Part shown: piece by piece, positions 13,633-25,536 of the stretch | Layout: the number at the start of each line of letters is the position of its first letter | Position numbering within the stretch: the stretch's first letter is position 1 | Origin: Corydoras sp. C115 | Lineage: Eukaryota > Chordata > Actinopteri > Siluriformes > Callichthyidae | Length of the DNA: 64,000 bases | Direction of reading: 5' to 3' | Assembly (NCBI GenBank): GCA_019802505.1 | Contig: JAFMOC010000019.1 | Span: 3,144,501-3,208,500 of the forward strand | Made by a program: the position numbers and the translations under genes | The notes under the pieces: generated by a model | The model's input: the letters and a program-made list of their open reading frames with translations, nothing else | What the model was told of the DNA's origin: nothing | Database searches by the model: none

Positions 13633-13659
13633 TTCATCTCAATAGAGATAAGTATATTA
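13397..13659. mobile_element. Foldback/MITE-like element with terminal inverted repeats
   Basis: The left end (13397 onward) and the reverse complement of the right end (to 13659) share a perfect 19-base start, TAATATACTTATCTCTATT. Weaker similarity then continues into TG/CA-rich arms of about 55 bases. The whole unit is 263 bp with no ORF, which fits a non-autonomous DNA transposon or foldback element. Target-site duplication is unclear (possibly TA). Confidence 0.6.
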
Positions 13660-14167
13660 ACATGCACCCACCCATACACAGACCATGTGAATCAACTCTG
13701 AATGAGATATGGCCCTGCTGGTCCACTATGAGCCAAAGGTGGCCCCTATATAAAAAAATGGCCCACATTTCTCAAAACACACCTGTTCCATGTTTGAAAG
13801 ACATAGTGGTTTCTCAACAAAACCCCATCATATCCTATTGTTGTCCTATTGATCCAAAACACATTTGGTTCACATCTGATAATGTTTTGATAGTGCCACC
13901 TACATAAGAGCCTTTGATGCATTTCCCTAAGTTGCCTGTGGGACTGTGTGCTGTGGGAGAAAGCTTAAGTTCTTTAACAGTTCAGCAGTTACAATTAATC
14001 ACTAGGTTCCACCTCAGACATTTCAAGAATGCAACACACACTGGGTGCAACATACACACAACTGCAAGGTTATTTAAACTGTTTAATAACTAACCACATA
14101 TATATCATTACCTAACTGTTTACAAAACCTATAGATAGTGAGTAACCAAATGCTAATGAACGTGTGT

Positions 14168-14174
<7 letters not shown>

Positions 14175-14203
<29 letters not shown>
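14175..14203. repeat. (GA)n microsatellite
   Basis: Short GA tract of about 14 units in the veph1 5' intron. Confidence 0.85.
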
Positions 14204-14205
<2 letters not shown>

Positions 14206-15048
14206 TCTGAGCCTTTTGTATTTCGACCTCAAATTCCACAATAACAAGTAACTGTTGAATAGAGTCCCACTTATGCAGACAGGTAGAAAGGACCATGATC
14301 TCTTTCTCTCACACACACATTACAGAGTGGGATTCCCTCCAGTCTGGCTTTCATAAGGAAAATCAAAAGCGTCTTTGTCTTCCTAGACACGGGGGGAGGG
14401 GGGGGGTGTTTGCTCAGTGCCTTATTTAAAACAACCACATTCCAACATTTATCAGGTCCCTATAACCCTGGACATTCTGAACTTTATTCGTCCTATATTC
14501 TTTATCTGAGCTCATCAACAAAGCCGACTTAACAAAAGCAAAATGAGATTTAAGATTTACATTAAGATTTTCATTAAATAAATATAGATGTGATACGATG
14601 TGATGTCGTATACCCAGGTTTCTGTGGACCTGCTATGTTTTTGACTCAAATTCACAATCTTACGCTTTTAAAAACGACCAGATTGTAAGTTAAATCACAG
14701 TTTTATTATCTATAACTGACTTTACATTTTCTACGAAGTGGGTCACACTGTGACATAACTGCCCTGTTTACGCCACATTAGCTCTCCGATCACTCACAAA
14801 AAAGCAGCAGCTGGACGGAGACATTTTGTAAATGCTCGCACAGCAACGTAAAACACAACAAAGTGAATGATGCAGATCTACTGAATATGCACACGAGAGT
14901 TTCATACTGCAGAATTTATAACTCAGACCAAGATGGCTGCTACTTTGTAGTAGAGGGATGATTAGAGCAGGGGGGATGGGGCTGTCAGTGATGCTTCTGC
15001 AGCAGACAGAACAGACACACAAACACAGTACATACACTTACATGTTCA

Positions 15049-15049
<1 letters not shown>

Positions 15050-15113
<64 letters not shown>
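15050..15113. repeat. (CA)n microsatellite
   Basis: About 31 uninterrupted CA units. Confidence 0.95.
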
Positions 15114-15115
<2 letters not shown>

Positions 15116-15935
15116 CTACTCCCAAGGAGTCCTTGCTTTGACCCTATAGACATCTGCATGCATACTCTAAAATTAATGTAATATACATAAACACACAACA
15201 CTAAAGTAAGTATAGTGTTTGCCAAATAAATTAAGATTTATCAAAATCTTTTAGCCGAAATAAAGTATTTACGTTTATATTTTATTTTAGTTTATTCTCA
15301 CTTATAACCATAAAATCTGTTTAGAACGACCCTTTTATATTTATATGAGAGTGCTTCTCTTGCTTGGATTTTTTGTTATTCAACCCAAAAACAATCAATA
15401 GCAATGCCATCCATCCTGATTTCCCCGATCTAAACCACAAAACCATATTATGGTCGACTCATTCCAGCTTTCAAGGACATTTTGAAACCTTTTACTTTGT
15501 TTGATTCTATTATTCGTTCTAACATCACACATCACTGCAACACAGTCAGCTGAGGTTTCATATTGTGCAACATTATGGTACTATGTTATTCATTGTCCTC
15601 TGCATCCTTGAACTGTACCATCTGTACATATGGTGTGTTGCAGCTCTTGGCATTGCAGTGAATTAATGATGAGAATAAATATGTGCACACAGTCCATGAA
15701 ACATGGTTTAAGTTTGAAACGCTGTGTTCTTTTAGACATTTATTATTTACTGATAAAATGACTCACATTTATCTGATGAAACCGTGGTTTATTTATTGTA
15801 CAGTTTTGACTTAAAGAATAAAATGTGGTGTTTACATTTGGTTGTCCAGAATTTTTATATGACTTTATAAGTTACACCTGAAATGTAATACACAACTGTT
15901 CTCCCCTTGATTGCCCCTGATTAATGAATTTTCCA

Positions 15936-15936
<1 letters not shown>

Positions 15937-15996
<60 letters not shown>
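15937..15996. repeat. (CA)n microsatellite
   Basis: About 29 CA units. Confidence 0.95.
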
Positions 15997-15998
<2 letters not shown>

Positions 15999-16374
15999 TC
16001 TAACATTAATAAGAATAAACTGTTAAAAATGTTTGGTTTGGACCCCAAACACATAACCAGTTTATATATGTATTTTTTTAAATATTGTTTAATCTGCTAA
16101 AACTAAAAGAACAAATAGAGTTTAGAATAATTACCTTTATTTGTACTTATTTATACATGGAAACGGTTCCATGTTCATAAAAAAGTTAAAGAACCTGGTT
16201 TAAAACAAGCCACTGAACCGGATGAGCAGATAAATCAGTTTATTTTATTGGCTTATCTTTGTTTTATAATAGTTTAGTTTTAAAACTGTGTTTGGCGTTT
16301 AAATCGCTGTTGCTGCAAAAAGATCCTGATCATTAGAATTGCTCCTGCGGTTTAAACCTGCAGAACTGACTCAC

Positions 16375-16660
16375 CCTCAGGTCTCATTCAGTCCAGATGT
16401 GATCTGTAAATCCAGATGTTGAGGTGATTCATGATTTCTCTGTAAAAAGCCGTAAAGCTGCGGCTCGGACGGACCCCGTCGTCTCCCCCGGAATCCCGCA
16501 CAGCGACGTAGAGCTTGGAACACTCGGGCTCGACGCGCCCTCACGTGGTGATAAACAGTATTACAGCGAGCAACAGGTGCACCGTGCGTGAGTTGAAGCC
16601 ACGCCCAGCGCGTCGCGATCCTCTGAAACCTGTCCAATCAGCATCGAGCAACGATCAGGT
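16375..16660 (-). promoter_or_regulatory. veph1: Probable veph1 promoter and non-coding first exon
   Basis: A local CpG-dense island (about 16440-16640) ends on the minus strand in a strong donor, CTGAGG|GTGAGT, with exon end 16375. An inverted CCAAT box (ATTGG on the minus strand) lies near 16633-16638. This suits a CpG promoter plus 5' UTR exon for veph1, spliced to the ATG exon near 12.5-12.6 kb. Expression data would be needed to place the start site. Confidence 0.45.
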
Positions 16661-16819
16661 CGACATCATTTAAACTGAGAAAATACAGATGACGAGTTTA
16701 ACCACAAAACTGATCATCAAGCAACATGACGTCACACTGCGAATTATAGAGATTTATGGAAATGTAAACAGGGTTTTTAATTCTCATTTTTAATAAATCA
16801 TGTTTAAATGGGTTTAAAT

Positions 16820-17095
16820 GAGTTTCCATGTTCTCCCCGTGTCCGCGTGGGTTTCCTCCGGGTTCTCCGGTTTCCTCCCACAGTCCAAAAACATGGATCA
16901 AGTTAATTGAATTCTCAAAATTGCCCCATATAGAGTGTGTCTGTGTGAGTGAGTGTGTGCCCAGTGATGGATTGGCGTCCTGTCCTGGGTCTATCTGCCC
17001 TGCGCCCGAGACGTTCTCCCCTGGATGGGCATGGGGAACCCCACCGCGACCCTAATAGAGGATAAAGCGGGAGATAATGGATGAATGAATGAATG
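16820..17095 (+). mobile_element. SINE copy, 5'-truncated
   Basis: It matches the body and tail of the tRNA-headed SINE found elsewhere here (CCTCCGGGTTCTCCGG, CCCATATAGAGTG, AACCCCACCGCGACCC, GAATGAATG tail) but lacks the tRNA-like head. Truncation from the 5' side is typical of target-primed reverse transcription. Confidence 0.85.
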
Positions 17096-18782
17096 TTTAA
17101 ATGCTTAAAGTTCATTAGAAAGCATTTGGAATATTCAGCCGAAGAAAAAACAACGAATAACCAAAAACAGCCACTAGATGGCGACGTTTAACTTAATGAT
17201 TGAGAACAGCTGCATCCTGGCGCGTTAATGAGGAAGAAAACCGTGGAAAAAGAAAAATGTTCAGGTAGATAAATGATAGATAAAAATATTTAAAATTACA
17301 GTTTTTGTATACAATTTTCTGTTTTTTTCTGCCGCGACAAAAGAATATACATTCACTTACATAAACCTTTTTTTTTTTTTTTAAATATACGATTCAGACC
17401 GGATTTATCCACACGAGGGCGCTACTGCCACATTTTCGTCATTCCCGTGAAATTGTAACGCTATAAGTAAATATTAATAAGTACACGTTTTAAACATTTT
17501 AACTTCAACTTTAAACCTTTTATCACTATAAATATATATAACTTTCTAATATCCGACGTGCATTGATCCCCAAAATAGTAAAAAAAATAATAGCTAATTC
17601 GGTTTGTATTAGAACACACCTATTAATCAATAAATTCATCTCGTTTATTACATTTTTACAATGTAAAAGTGAAATCTGCAAATTGTGGATCAGCCTAAAA
17701 TAAGATACTATATATATATATATATACATACCATATAACATATAAATTGAGCAACACAAGCCTTGAATACATTATTGTAACTAAAGTGAGAACATGCACA
17801 TTCTGCACATATATAATTTTTGTGACTAGGAATCAAACCTATGACTGCTATGATATAGGAAATAATTAAAGTAATCGAAACAATAGAAAAACGGACGACA
17901 CTAAATAAATAATAAATAATCACATCCATATGTCTGCCCCACCGCTATAGATTAGTGTCAGTGATCATTGGGTTCCTGTTAAAAATGAGCAAATCACCCA
18001 GTGAAGTGAACTAGAGATCAGTGAGTTTAAGGGTTAGAATAAGCAGCATGCATTAACAAATCAAAAGTTATATTGAATCATGGAGTCATTCTTAATTTCT
18101 GTAAGTTAAAAAATAACACAAAGTTCAGTTTACTTTATAAATCCTTCATTTAAATAATGTTATTGAATAAAACAATCATATACAATTAAAAGCTAAAATA
18201 ATAATACTGACCTTACTTTATATAAAAAGTTTTCAACTTGAAACATGCAAACAAACAGCTCATATTAACATATTAAATGTACTTCAAGGTAAACAAAGAT
18301 AAACTCTTCAACTAAACATTTTATACTATGTGCCTTATAATCAAGATCAAGAACACCCAGGGGGTGGGCTTAACAATTTTTATGCTGCCAATTATTTAAA
18401 ATACATTTAATATCATTACAAAAGCTGTTACATCAGAGCAGCATTCAAATAGGGAGAGGCGAAGACAGAGAAACAGGTGGGGTTATGGATTCTGGTCTGT
18501 CAATGTTAATTAACACAGACATGAGCTTTGACCGGTAGAATCCACCTCACCAGCTTCCCTGTCTCCATCCACAAATCTCATCCACAAATCAGTATTTGAA
18601 AGCAGCTCCACTGTAACAAAAGCATATATCATTTGAGTTACCGGAGTTTACAATGATAAATATTAAGTGTACAGACAACTTCTCTGCTCCGTGCAATGAC
18701 AGGACTACAAAATGTTTCTTTTCCAAAAAAAAAAGAATTAATAATATTAATATAGACTTGTATTTCTTCTGGTTTATAGAAC
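17096..18782. other. Intergenic interval between veph1 and tat
   Basis: About 1.7 kb separating the veph1 promoter from the tat stop codon; both genes are on the minus strand. It includes the tat 3' UTR and a T-run near 17370. I saw no gene. Confidence 0.6.
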
Positions 18783-18993
18783 TTATTTGTCCAGGTCATT
18801 GCTGTCTTGACTCCGAGGTCTGTAATGGCGAGCACAGAATTCTCTGATCCGTTCACATGCCTCTATCATCATTTCCTCTGGAACCGTCACTACAATCCGG
18901 AAGTAGTTGGGGTATTCAAAGGCCTAATGGTTAAAGTTTATTAGTTATTGCATTTAAGTTTTGTCTTTCTGTAATTTGTGTTGTATATTAAAT

Positions 18994-19033
<40 letters not shown>

Positions 19034-22000
19034 CGATGCAGGCAGGCAGAAAACAGACTGTTCAGTGACCAGGTGTTCAGTGAACTCTACATCATTTTGG
19101 AAATCAGGAAAGTGATCCATTTCAATCCCAACCTAAAACCAGACATGAATACAGATTACAAATTCAGTCAGTCTTTTTTTAAACTTCTATAAAGGGAAGC
19201 ACAGCCATAAACTGTACGTATTCTGGCTTTATTATTGGCAGGGAGGACAATGTACTTTGGATTTTGCATGTTCTCTATGAAATATAAACATAAAACAGCT
19301 CACCATGAGATACATGGCTCCAGATGGCATCACGGGATTAAGTCCAGGGATAGTGGACAGTTCCAAAAAGCAAATCTCTGCATTTAACTAGATGAAAATG
19401 ATTTCTTAGACATAAAATATATAAATTGTGCATAAAAAATACAATTTTATTAATGCCTGGATCAGTCAGCAAGAGGTAGCTGTTGTAACAGAATCCTACA
19501 AACTTGTCAATTGTTATTAGAGATATGGAGCAGGCTCTGTGGCACCACTAAGATTTAAATCATTGTCCAGAAGTAAACTAGTTAATTAGGCCACTGCAGT
19601 AATAAATATTTAGGATAAAAAATAATTAGTCATGGGGAGTCATAAAACAGAGAGTACAACCCACAAAAGCTCTGATCTCAGCATAAAGAAGCCAGTCTGG
19701 GACAAAATGTCAAAAGGTCAAAGTCTGCAGGAGAACTGTGACAAATTTAACAAGGAGTTTGAACCATAGACCCACATTTCTTAAAAAAATAATTGTATCT
19801 TAGAAAAGCTTAGAATAGTGATCCAGTTTTAAATGGTCACACAAACTATTAATTACATTTATTTAGATTATGCTTAATATATAGTTTATTCAAACAGTAA
19901 TAAAAATACAGCATATTACAATTTACATGTATACAAATTAAAAAATAAATTATCTGCTGTAAATATGTAGAATTTTTAGACTTTCAGTTCACGTTTGTTA
20001 ATTACTTACCTTAATAAAACTGATTGTTCTTTGGTAAAACTCTGGAGGGGTGTTATTTAAGATGCTTTCAAGTGCTCCTTGGACAATTGTGCAGGCCCCC
20101 ATTATGCGCTGACTCAACTTTAAAAGACCTTCTCGAATCTTAGAAATAAATGAATGTGAAATTATTAGTTAATATTTTAAATTTAAGCTTTCAGTATAAA
20201 AAAACTGCTTTTTTTTATCACCTCTGGACCAAAGATGTCATTGCAGTCATGGATTAGGATCCAGCCCATTCTCCAGCCGGGAACAAGCCAACGTTTAGCC
20301 AGACCACCGATAGACAGAATGGGCACATCTGTGCTTAGAGGGGCCAAGTAATGGAACTCACAGTCAGGAAAGACCTAAGCACAATGTTACACTACATTAT
20401 ATTATGTTGTAATAGTTAATATCACTCCAAATGTATAATATAACTGGTTTTCTATATTTAATATTAAATATTAATATTGCTTATACAATATTTTTAGTTC
20501 AAAAGTGTCTATTCTGTCATTAATATTTTAATAATAATAAACTTATCATGTTGGCGCAAAATATAATCTGACTTAACCCATGATCGTTTCGCTTTGAACT
20601 TGTTACAGACAGAGGGTTTTTTTTCAGTTTGAGGTCTATTTTTAATGAAATGGGATTTTTTAAAATTAGAACTAAAGTGAACAACAATCATGTTAACAAT
20701 GAGCATATATGCAAGAATCCTAATAGCATGTCACAATATTGTAGATGTAATTAGAGCATGTAAACTACATATGACAATATTGGATTATATTAGTTTATTC
20801 CTATTTCTTGTGCCTCATCTGTATTGTACAAACATCTCCAAGATTCCAGACAATTGTTACAGAGAAAAAATGAGTGAATTCTAGTGGTGGAGTTTATGTG
20901 GTTGGGGCCTTCATGCAGGGTGTATGGATCCGCCCCACCTCCCATTGGCTGTTGGCTAAGGCTGTAAATTTGACTGATCTGGCAATTGTCCCTGTTTCAT
21001 TCTCCTGTAAAAGCATCGGTATTTCCGCCACTTTTTAATTTGGTCCAAAATGCATAAGGATTCTGGTTCTACCACCTACATCTTATAACGTGTTAAAATC
21101 AGGGCCATCAAACACAGCACCAAACAGTCAAAATACACAAAAAGCCAGACTTTAGGATGGAGACAGCTCTCTCTCTCTCTCTCTCTCTCTCTCTACATTC
21201 TCTCTGACCACATTCATATGTATGTACTAATAATGAACACATGTGAAAAGTGCACTGTCATCATGAGTTTAAACTTTATGCTTTACAGACAAAGCAGATT
21301 CAAGTTAAAACTGATCTGGGCCAAAAGAGCACTTGGTGTAAATGCATGCTGTTTACATTTAGCATAATTTATTTGCTCATTAAAGCACATTAACTTACGC
21401 AACCATATTAATTACATTACTACATAACTTTATTGGGTAAGATTTATCTTGCCAACTGTGGATTTTGTCAGATTCCATCTGGTTTTAAGCAAAACACCTA
21501 CAATCCATTCCCCTTTGTATTACAGCATTACTAATTTCCCAACAATGACACAATCCATTTCGTAAATAATTATGTCCGATCTGAATTCTAACCCTAACAA
21601 ATTTTGAAGTGGCCACATCTTAATAAATAAATAAAATGTAAAATGTTTACATAGGGTCCAAAAATAATGTTTGCAATTGAGCTATGTTGATGTTCTCTGG
21701 CCAAATTCTGACTGAACACTGCAGACTACACAGAATACAATACAGTAAACCTGTGAGAGCACAATATATTGGTGAGTATTGTAAATTCCTTTTATACAGT
21801 TAAAGTAATTATTGTGTCTTATTAATATACATGTTACAGGTGCAGTAGAAAGATATCATATCCAATATTCAGTGATGAATTTAAAATATTATTTTATTGT
21901 TCTTTTGAGTCATGTAGTCATGTAATTATTAGATAACTAGTTGGAATTACAAGTGAGACTTTTAAACAAGAGATTACTCTTGTTTGTGAACCCTATGCCC

Positions 22001-24628
22001 TAAACTCATCTTTCCCTTGTCCCACATGACCTGCAGCTTTTGTGGCATAGCCCTTTACCAAACATTTATTCATAAACCCTCCCTTCTAATCCTTTTCATG
22101 CTGATGTGGTCTCCACTGCTGAGCTGAGCCAGTGAAAAGCACTTGGCCCTTTTCCCGCTCATCCTCTTTTTGACAAACAATTGGACATACTGGTTTAATG
22201 GTACATGAGGTTTAAAATTCTAAAATACTATTTGGTTCTATGAGAATCAGTCTGCTCACAATTTGAAAACAATTTGAAAAAGCACACTCTTAAAGATTCA
22301 TGCAAAAAGTCTTTTAGATTAATGAAGAAACCATCGAAATATCGCAGCATTTTGAGCTTTTTAGGAATTCTAATATTTAGAGATTACTCATTAAAGGGTT
22401 GAGTACACTTGTAAACCATTCACCGAAAATGTCTCTAAACAAAGACTTTTTGTCTGATTTTAATGATAATTTGATAATCAAAATGTTTTAAAAAATACTT
22501 ACTTAAACTGTGGTGTTTAATACATTAACAATTTAATATAATTATTGCACTTACATATAACAGAACATCTGATGTAAAGCTTTTAAGGAAAACCTCGAAA
22601 CATGGTGCAGCATGCATGCTGCATTGTTGTGTTTGGTTTAAATAAAGACTTTAAGGGTAATAAATTAATTTAGTGAGAATTTTTATTTTATGAACTTACC
22701 ATGTCTCCATAGATTTCATCTGCAACAACAGGAATGCAGTGCTTTCGAGCAACTGCAACACAGATTTAAACTATATGTTAACAGCATATATCTGTCATAA
22801 TAATAGATAAATACTGTTATTCATTTTTTTTTAATAAAATGGACTAATTAATGTGTTTAATTGCATATACAGAGGATACTTAAAGTATCTATTTTAGATT
22901 TATATAAAAGTGAAACAAATGGCACACACCGGCTAGAATATCTTGCAGGTGATCTTTACTGAACACAGAACCACAGGGATTGGAGGGATTGTTGACAATC
23001 ATGCAGGTTGTTCTGTCATCGATAAGACTCTCCATGTGCTGCAAGTCAATCTCCCAGGACTTCTCTGGCTGCGGGCACAGAACCATGTCAATCAAAACAT
23101 CCCTTGGTTTTATAATTACTAGATTTGTACATAATAAACTTCTATAGTTCATAACTGTTTGTCACTTTTTATTTTTTGTTTTATTCTTTTCCTTATTATG
23201 GTAACTTACCAGCAGGTTGTATAATTTCACATGGATACCCATGGACACTGCCAAAGTTTTGTAAAGAGAGAATCCAGGGCATGGAACCAGGATGTTGTCT
23301 CCTGGATTACACAGCACACTAATGGCCATTCTCTATAGCCTGGCTGCATCCACTAGTAAGGATTACATCCTGGAAAACAAGAAAACAAAATGTTACATAA
23401 AGTATAATCTCATAATTATTTTTAATTATTTCTTTCAGAGAAGTTTCAGTTACTTTAGCTTTGAGTGGAGCACTAGGTTGACTGAAGAAATTTGCCACAG
23501 CTTCTCTGCTCTTTTGAAAACCTGTAAAGATAGCAGATTATAAAGATATTGGGAGATAATTATGCAAGTCATAAAACATAATTTTTGGGAGATGTGAGGA
23601 AACTGAAAAAAAACAATATAAATGCACACAGATAGAGTAAAAAAATGAACCTACACAAAATGCCACTTTAAAACAATTACCAGAACAAAGAATCAAACTG
23701 GAGATGCTGCACCTACTACAGCTCTCTGCCTTATACCACTGTTAAATTTAAGTTATCTTCTGAAGCATCTGCCTTTAAATATTCTGTTAATACTTTCATA
23801 AAAATGACATGTTGTCTCACCTACTGATGGTGCATAGCCATTATATTCATAGGAATCAACAGCAACTTTCATAGCTTGAAGCACACTGTCATCTGTAGGC
23901 AAATTTCCAAAAACTGTAGGGTCACCTGAGCAAAGCAAACATGAAAGGCACAACAAATGGGTTCAGACATAGCTGGAGATGCTGTAATTTGAGATATGAT
24001 TAACAGAGGAACTTTTCTCACATATGGGTACAAGCTGTCAGAAGCCTCATTCACACACACATTATAATCTACACAATGAGACTACAAGCAAATCCAGTGC
24101 AGAAACACAAACACATTCACTCAAGCACCCACACACACAGGTGATATGGTTTCTTTAGTGCTTATCCTATTGATTTTTTTTTTCACCATTGATATTTTAA
24201 AGCATTTTAGTGTCCCTTAAAAATGAACTGTAATGGATGATAATAAAGTGTTTTACATTTTACTTCATGTCAGTAATGGTTAATGTTGTAGTTTAAGATG
24301 ATTTACAGTGAGCTGTATGTTCTGTGATCCTACCGATAGACAAGGCGATCATGTGCTTGTCAGGATTTGGGGTGAGCTTCATGCCGTCGACTATCGCACG
24401 AATTGGGTTTAGGGTGTTTTTTGCCATCTCTGACACACGCACACTCCACCGCTTCTGCCGTGCCGCTAGTTTAGCTGGATTCAACAGGGCTTGCATTTCC
24501 CCAGTACAGATTTTGGTCCCCTTCATACCACTCATAATGACTCCATTACCATTCATTTCACTGAGGGCATCTGCATGAACACCATTGCTTATAACACCGT
24601 TGCTATTCATTTTGATGACATGTGACAT
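18783..24628 (-). CDS. tat: Tyrosine aminotransferase, frame broken by a 1-base insertion
   Basis: PLP-dependent enzyme converting L-tyrosine and 2-oxoglutarate to 4-hydroxyphenylpyruvate and glutamate, the first step of tyrosine breakdown in liver. Eleven coding exons: 24334-24628, 23821-23925, 23454-23521, 23210-23369, 22930-23068, 22700-22752, 20222-20374, 20010-20138, 19304-19387, 19034-19132 and 18783-18923. Visible motifs are DPTVFGNLPTD, NNPSNPCGSVFSK, ADEIYGDM, the PLP-lysine segment SIGGLAKRWLVPGWR, and a C-terminus ending DLDK. Exon 23210-23369 is 160 bases where flanking phases require 159. After GCSQAIE the frame shifts and hits TAG at 23319-23321; ignoring one A near 23329-23330 restores alignment to the family. 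Without it the protein would be about 474 residues (human 454). All other exons look intact, so a recent mutation, an allele or a sequence error are all possible. Confidence 0.93.
18998..19032. repeat. (AAT)n microsatellite at a tat splice donor
   Basis: About 11-12 units. On the tat strand it reads (ATT)n and begins right after the GT of the donor following exon 19034-19132. Confidence 0.9.
20375..22699 (-). other. Large tat intron
   Basis: A 2.3 kb intron between the exon ending ADEIYGDM and the PLP-lysine exon. It contains a CT tract at about 21166-21194 and otherwise AT-rich sequence with no recognisable gene. Confidence 0.7.
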
Positions 24629-25457
24629 TTTCTTTCTGCAAAAAAATACAAATATAAAGGTAAACAAATCACTGAAAATAAACTGAGAGGCTGGTTGGGA
24701 TTTTGTTCTCATTACAATAGAATCTGGACTGTAATGATATTATCACCCCATCATCTTATATAACAAATTTAAGTTTGTACACCGTTCCTCAGCCTGACAA
24801 TGCAAATTGTAGCGGACATCTGAACTAATATTAAATAAACAGATGTTTAATGACATGTACAGATGTTTATCATACATACATCTTATGTGTTCTGGTTGTA
24901 AAAGCAGCCTTCTATTGGTTTAATTATCGGAAATCCAATTTTCTCATGTAAAACAAGTTCTATGTTCTATTTTGTCCTACAAATAAAAACCATAAAGGCA
25001 ATCAGAAGCCAAAAACTGACTTGCTAAAATAATAATAAAAATACTTTAAAAACAAGAAATAAGAACCAGTAAATATATCTTTAATAAAACAGTGACATTA
25101 TTGAATAAGTATTTTGAATGAGATATAAATATTTAGTATCAAAAATGTCAAATGTACAAAACCAATTTCCAATTTCATTTCATAAATGCTTATTACTCAA
25201 TTAATCTTTTATTTAACCATAATGCATTACTTTGCACAAAAAAGGAAACCATAAATGATACAGAGAGGGATTATAAAATGTAAAATACATCACATAAAAA
25301 AGAATACACCTTTAAAATAGAAACTCTAAATGTTTAAAAGCTGCTGGATTTAAATAACCTCTATGCATTCTGACTTTAATTGGGACTTAATAATTAAGCA
25401 AAAAATTACAAAAGATTTCGCATAAAAGATAAAAAAAAAAAATCGTATTTAAAATAC

Positions 25458-25536
25458 CTTTGAGATCGACGCCTTGAGAACTTGTGCTGATCAAATTAAA
25501 CAAGCAGTGCATTGGGTTGCATGTGGGAGTTTTATA
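25458..25536 (-). promoter_or_regulatory. tat: tat TATA box and 5' UTR exon
   Basis: On the minus strand TATAAAA lies at 25530-25536. About 30 bases later a short non-coding exon would begin, ending at a GTATTT donor (exon end 25458). The ATG exon is preceded by a good acceptor, TTTTTTTGCAG, a few bases before the start codon at 24628. The arrangement fits a TATA-driven, tissue-restricted gene such as mammalian TAT. Confidence 0.55.

Larger units (their letters stand above)
12508..16374. other. veph1 5' intron, repeat-rich
   Basis: About 3.9 kb between the ATG exon and the likely 5' UTR exon of veph1. It holds several CA tracts, a dispersed fish repeat, a foldback element, a GA tract and a G-rich run at 14390-14406. 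I saw no coding exon. Confidence 0.6.

Noticed and set aside
16377..16637. 86-codon Arg-rich ORF in the CpG island
   Set aside because: The composition is that of a CpG island and the frame has no homology. The region fits a veph1 5' UTR exon and promoter.
23210..23369. Explaining the tat frame break by an extra short intron or alternative splice site
   Set aside because: Both exon ends have good splice sites in the right phase, and the sequence on either side of the extra base is conserved without a gap, leaving no room for an intron.
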